Origin: JAWKTM01 sp041399085
GTDB lineage: Bacteria > Planctomycetota > Planctomycetia > Pirellulales > Pirellulaceae
Reading direction: 5' to 3'
DNA: 64,000 nucleotides
Assembly (NCBI GenBank): GCA_041399085.1
Contig: JAWKTM010000018.1
Location: 55,661 to 119,660 of the forward strand
A model generated the notes under the pieces. It ran no database searches. It saw only the letters and a program-made list of their open reading frames with translations, and was not told the origin of the DNA. The number at the start of each line of letters is the position of its first letter. Positions within the stretch are counted from its first letter, which is position 1. A program made the translations under genes and the position numbers. Positions 63,768 through 64,000 of the stretch are shown here, piece by piece.

Positions 63768-64000
63768 TTAGCCGACGGCTGCATGGCAAATCCGTGTCCT
63801 CGCTGGAATCGGCAAGTGGCGAGTGATCACTTCCACCGTCGTGGGGACCGCGTTCCGAAGATGCGTTTGGCGGGCGATATGCTCTCGATGCAGGCCCAAT
63901 TCAGCGATGAACGATCGAAGTTGCTCCTGCCGAACTTGCTCCAACAATTCGAATCGGCCGCAACCCATCCGCTGAAGCATGAAGGCGTTGATGCGTTGTT
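63768..64000 (-). CDS. C-terminal part of an unidentified protein
   Basis: A minus-strand frame open from the right edge to the TAA at 63768. It reads RMGCGRFELLEQVRQEQLRS and FIAELGLHREHIARQTHLRN, a helical, charged sequence with codon use like the neighbours. No family is recognised from the 77 residues visible. It could be the end of a gene transcribed toward tRNA-Leu. Confidence 0.45.
   Translation of the reverse strand, partial: QRINAFMLQRMGCGRFELLEQVRQEQLRSFIAELGLHREHIARQTHLRNAVPTTVEVITRHLPIPARTRICHAAVG

Overview
The window looks like chromosomal DNA of a planctomycete, most likely of the Pirellulales type. The evidence is gene content: a DUF1549/DUF1553 - PPC - DUF1501 operon, two ECF sigma factors (one paired with a membrane Ser/Thr kinase fused to a sulfatase-modifying-factor-like domain), several secreted PQQ-like and WD40-like propellers, a secreted sialidase-fold protein, DUF4058, a CxxCH-containing propeller/peroxidase hybrid and many short secreted proteins. 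No transposase, integrase, phage gene or CRISPR array was seen.

Layout. 0-9 kb: N-terminal part of an enolase-superfamily gene, a divergent neutral-ceramidase-like gene, an ECF sigma factor followed by a 996-residue kinase fusion, two small CxxCxGxG (DnaJ-zinc-finger-like) exported proteins and a secreted WD40-type protein. 9-14.4 kb: a 21-nt repeat array, a sialidase-like protein, a secreted protein of unknown function and a PQQ propeller with EF-hand motifs. 14.4-22.4 kb (minus): an OleC-like AMP ligase, then the DUF1549/1553 - PPC - DUF1501 operon. 22.7-26.1 kb: RidA, a 39-residue basic protein coupled to a membrane protein, and a formate-dehydrogenase-like molybdopterin oxidoreductase. 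26-33.8 kb is an accessory-looking stretch: duplicated repeats, a zinc-ribbon membrane protein, two linked unknown genes, a second array of the same 21-nt repeat family, a SIR2-TPR gene and a sugar-nucleotide-type epimerase. 33.9-42 kb: Cu/Zn superoxide dismutase, a nested palindromic element, a cytochrome c peroxidase-like propeller, an ECF sigma - small ORF - LolA-like cluster, DUF4058 and ilvD. 42-52.5 kb: SIS protein, PQQ propeller with a pseudopilin, alpha/beta hydrolase, SEC-C/TPR protein, ribD, a CxxCH protein and a second Ser/Thr kinase. 52.7-59.6 kb (minus): a compact six-gene operon for a molybdenum hydroxylase (FAD, 2Fe-2S and Mo subunits, a MoaD/ThiS-like protein, a PLP aldolase/racemase-like enzyme and a sodium:solute symporter), reading as one uptake-and-oxidation unit. 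59.8-63.7 kb (minus): ileS and tRNA-Leu(CAA).

Caveat. Many otherwise convincing genes are split by small indels, most densely at 25-33 kb and 37-42 kb. ilvD has the normal overall length but is interrupted many times, while sodC and the neighbouring cytochrome gene are intact. This pattern fits local consensus errors better than gene decay, so I annotate these loci as full-length genes with disrupted frames and give the outer limits.

Strongest leads: a single 21-nt repeat family in two arrays 20 kb apart; a 272-bp element with 38-bp perfect terminal inverted repeats and related copies nearby; the sigma/kinase/FGE-like fusion; the SIR2-TPR locus; and the molybdenum hydroxylase operon.
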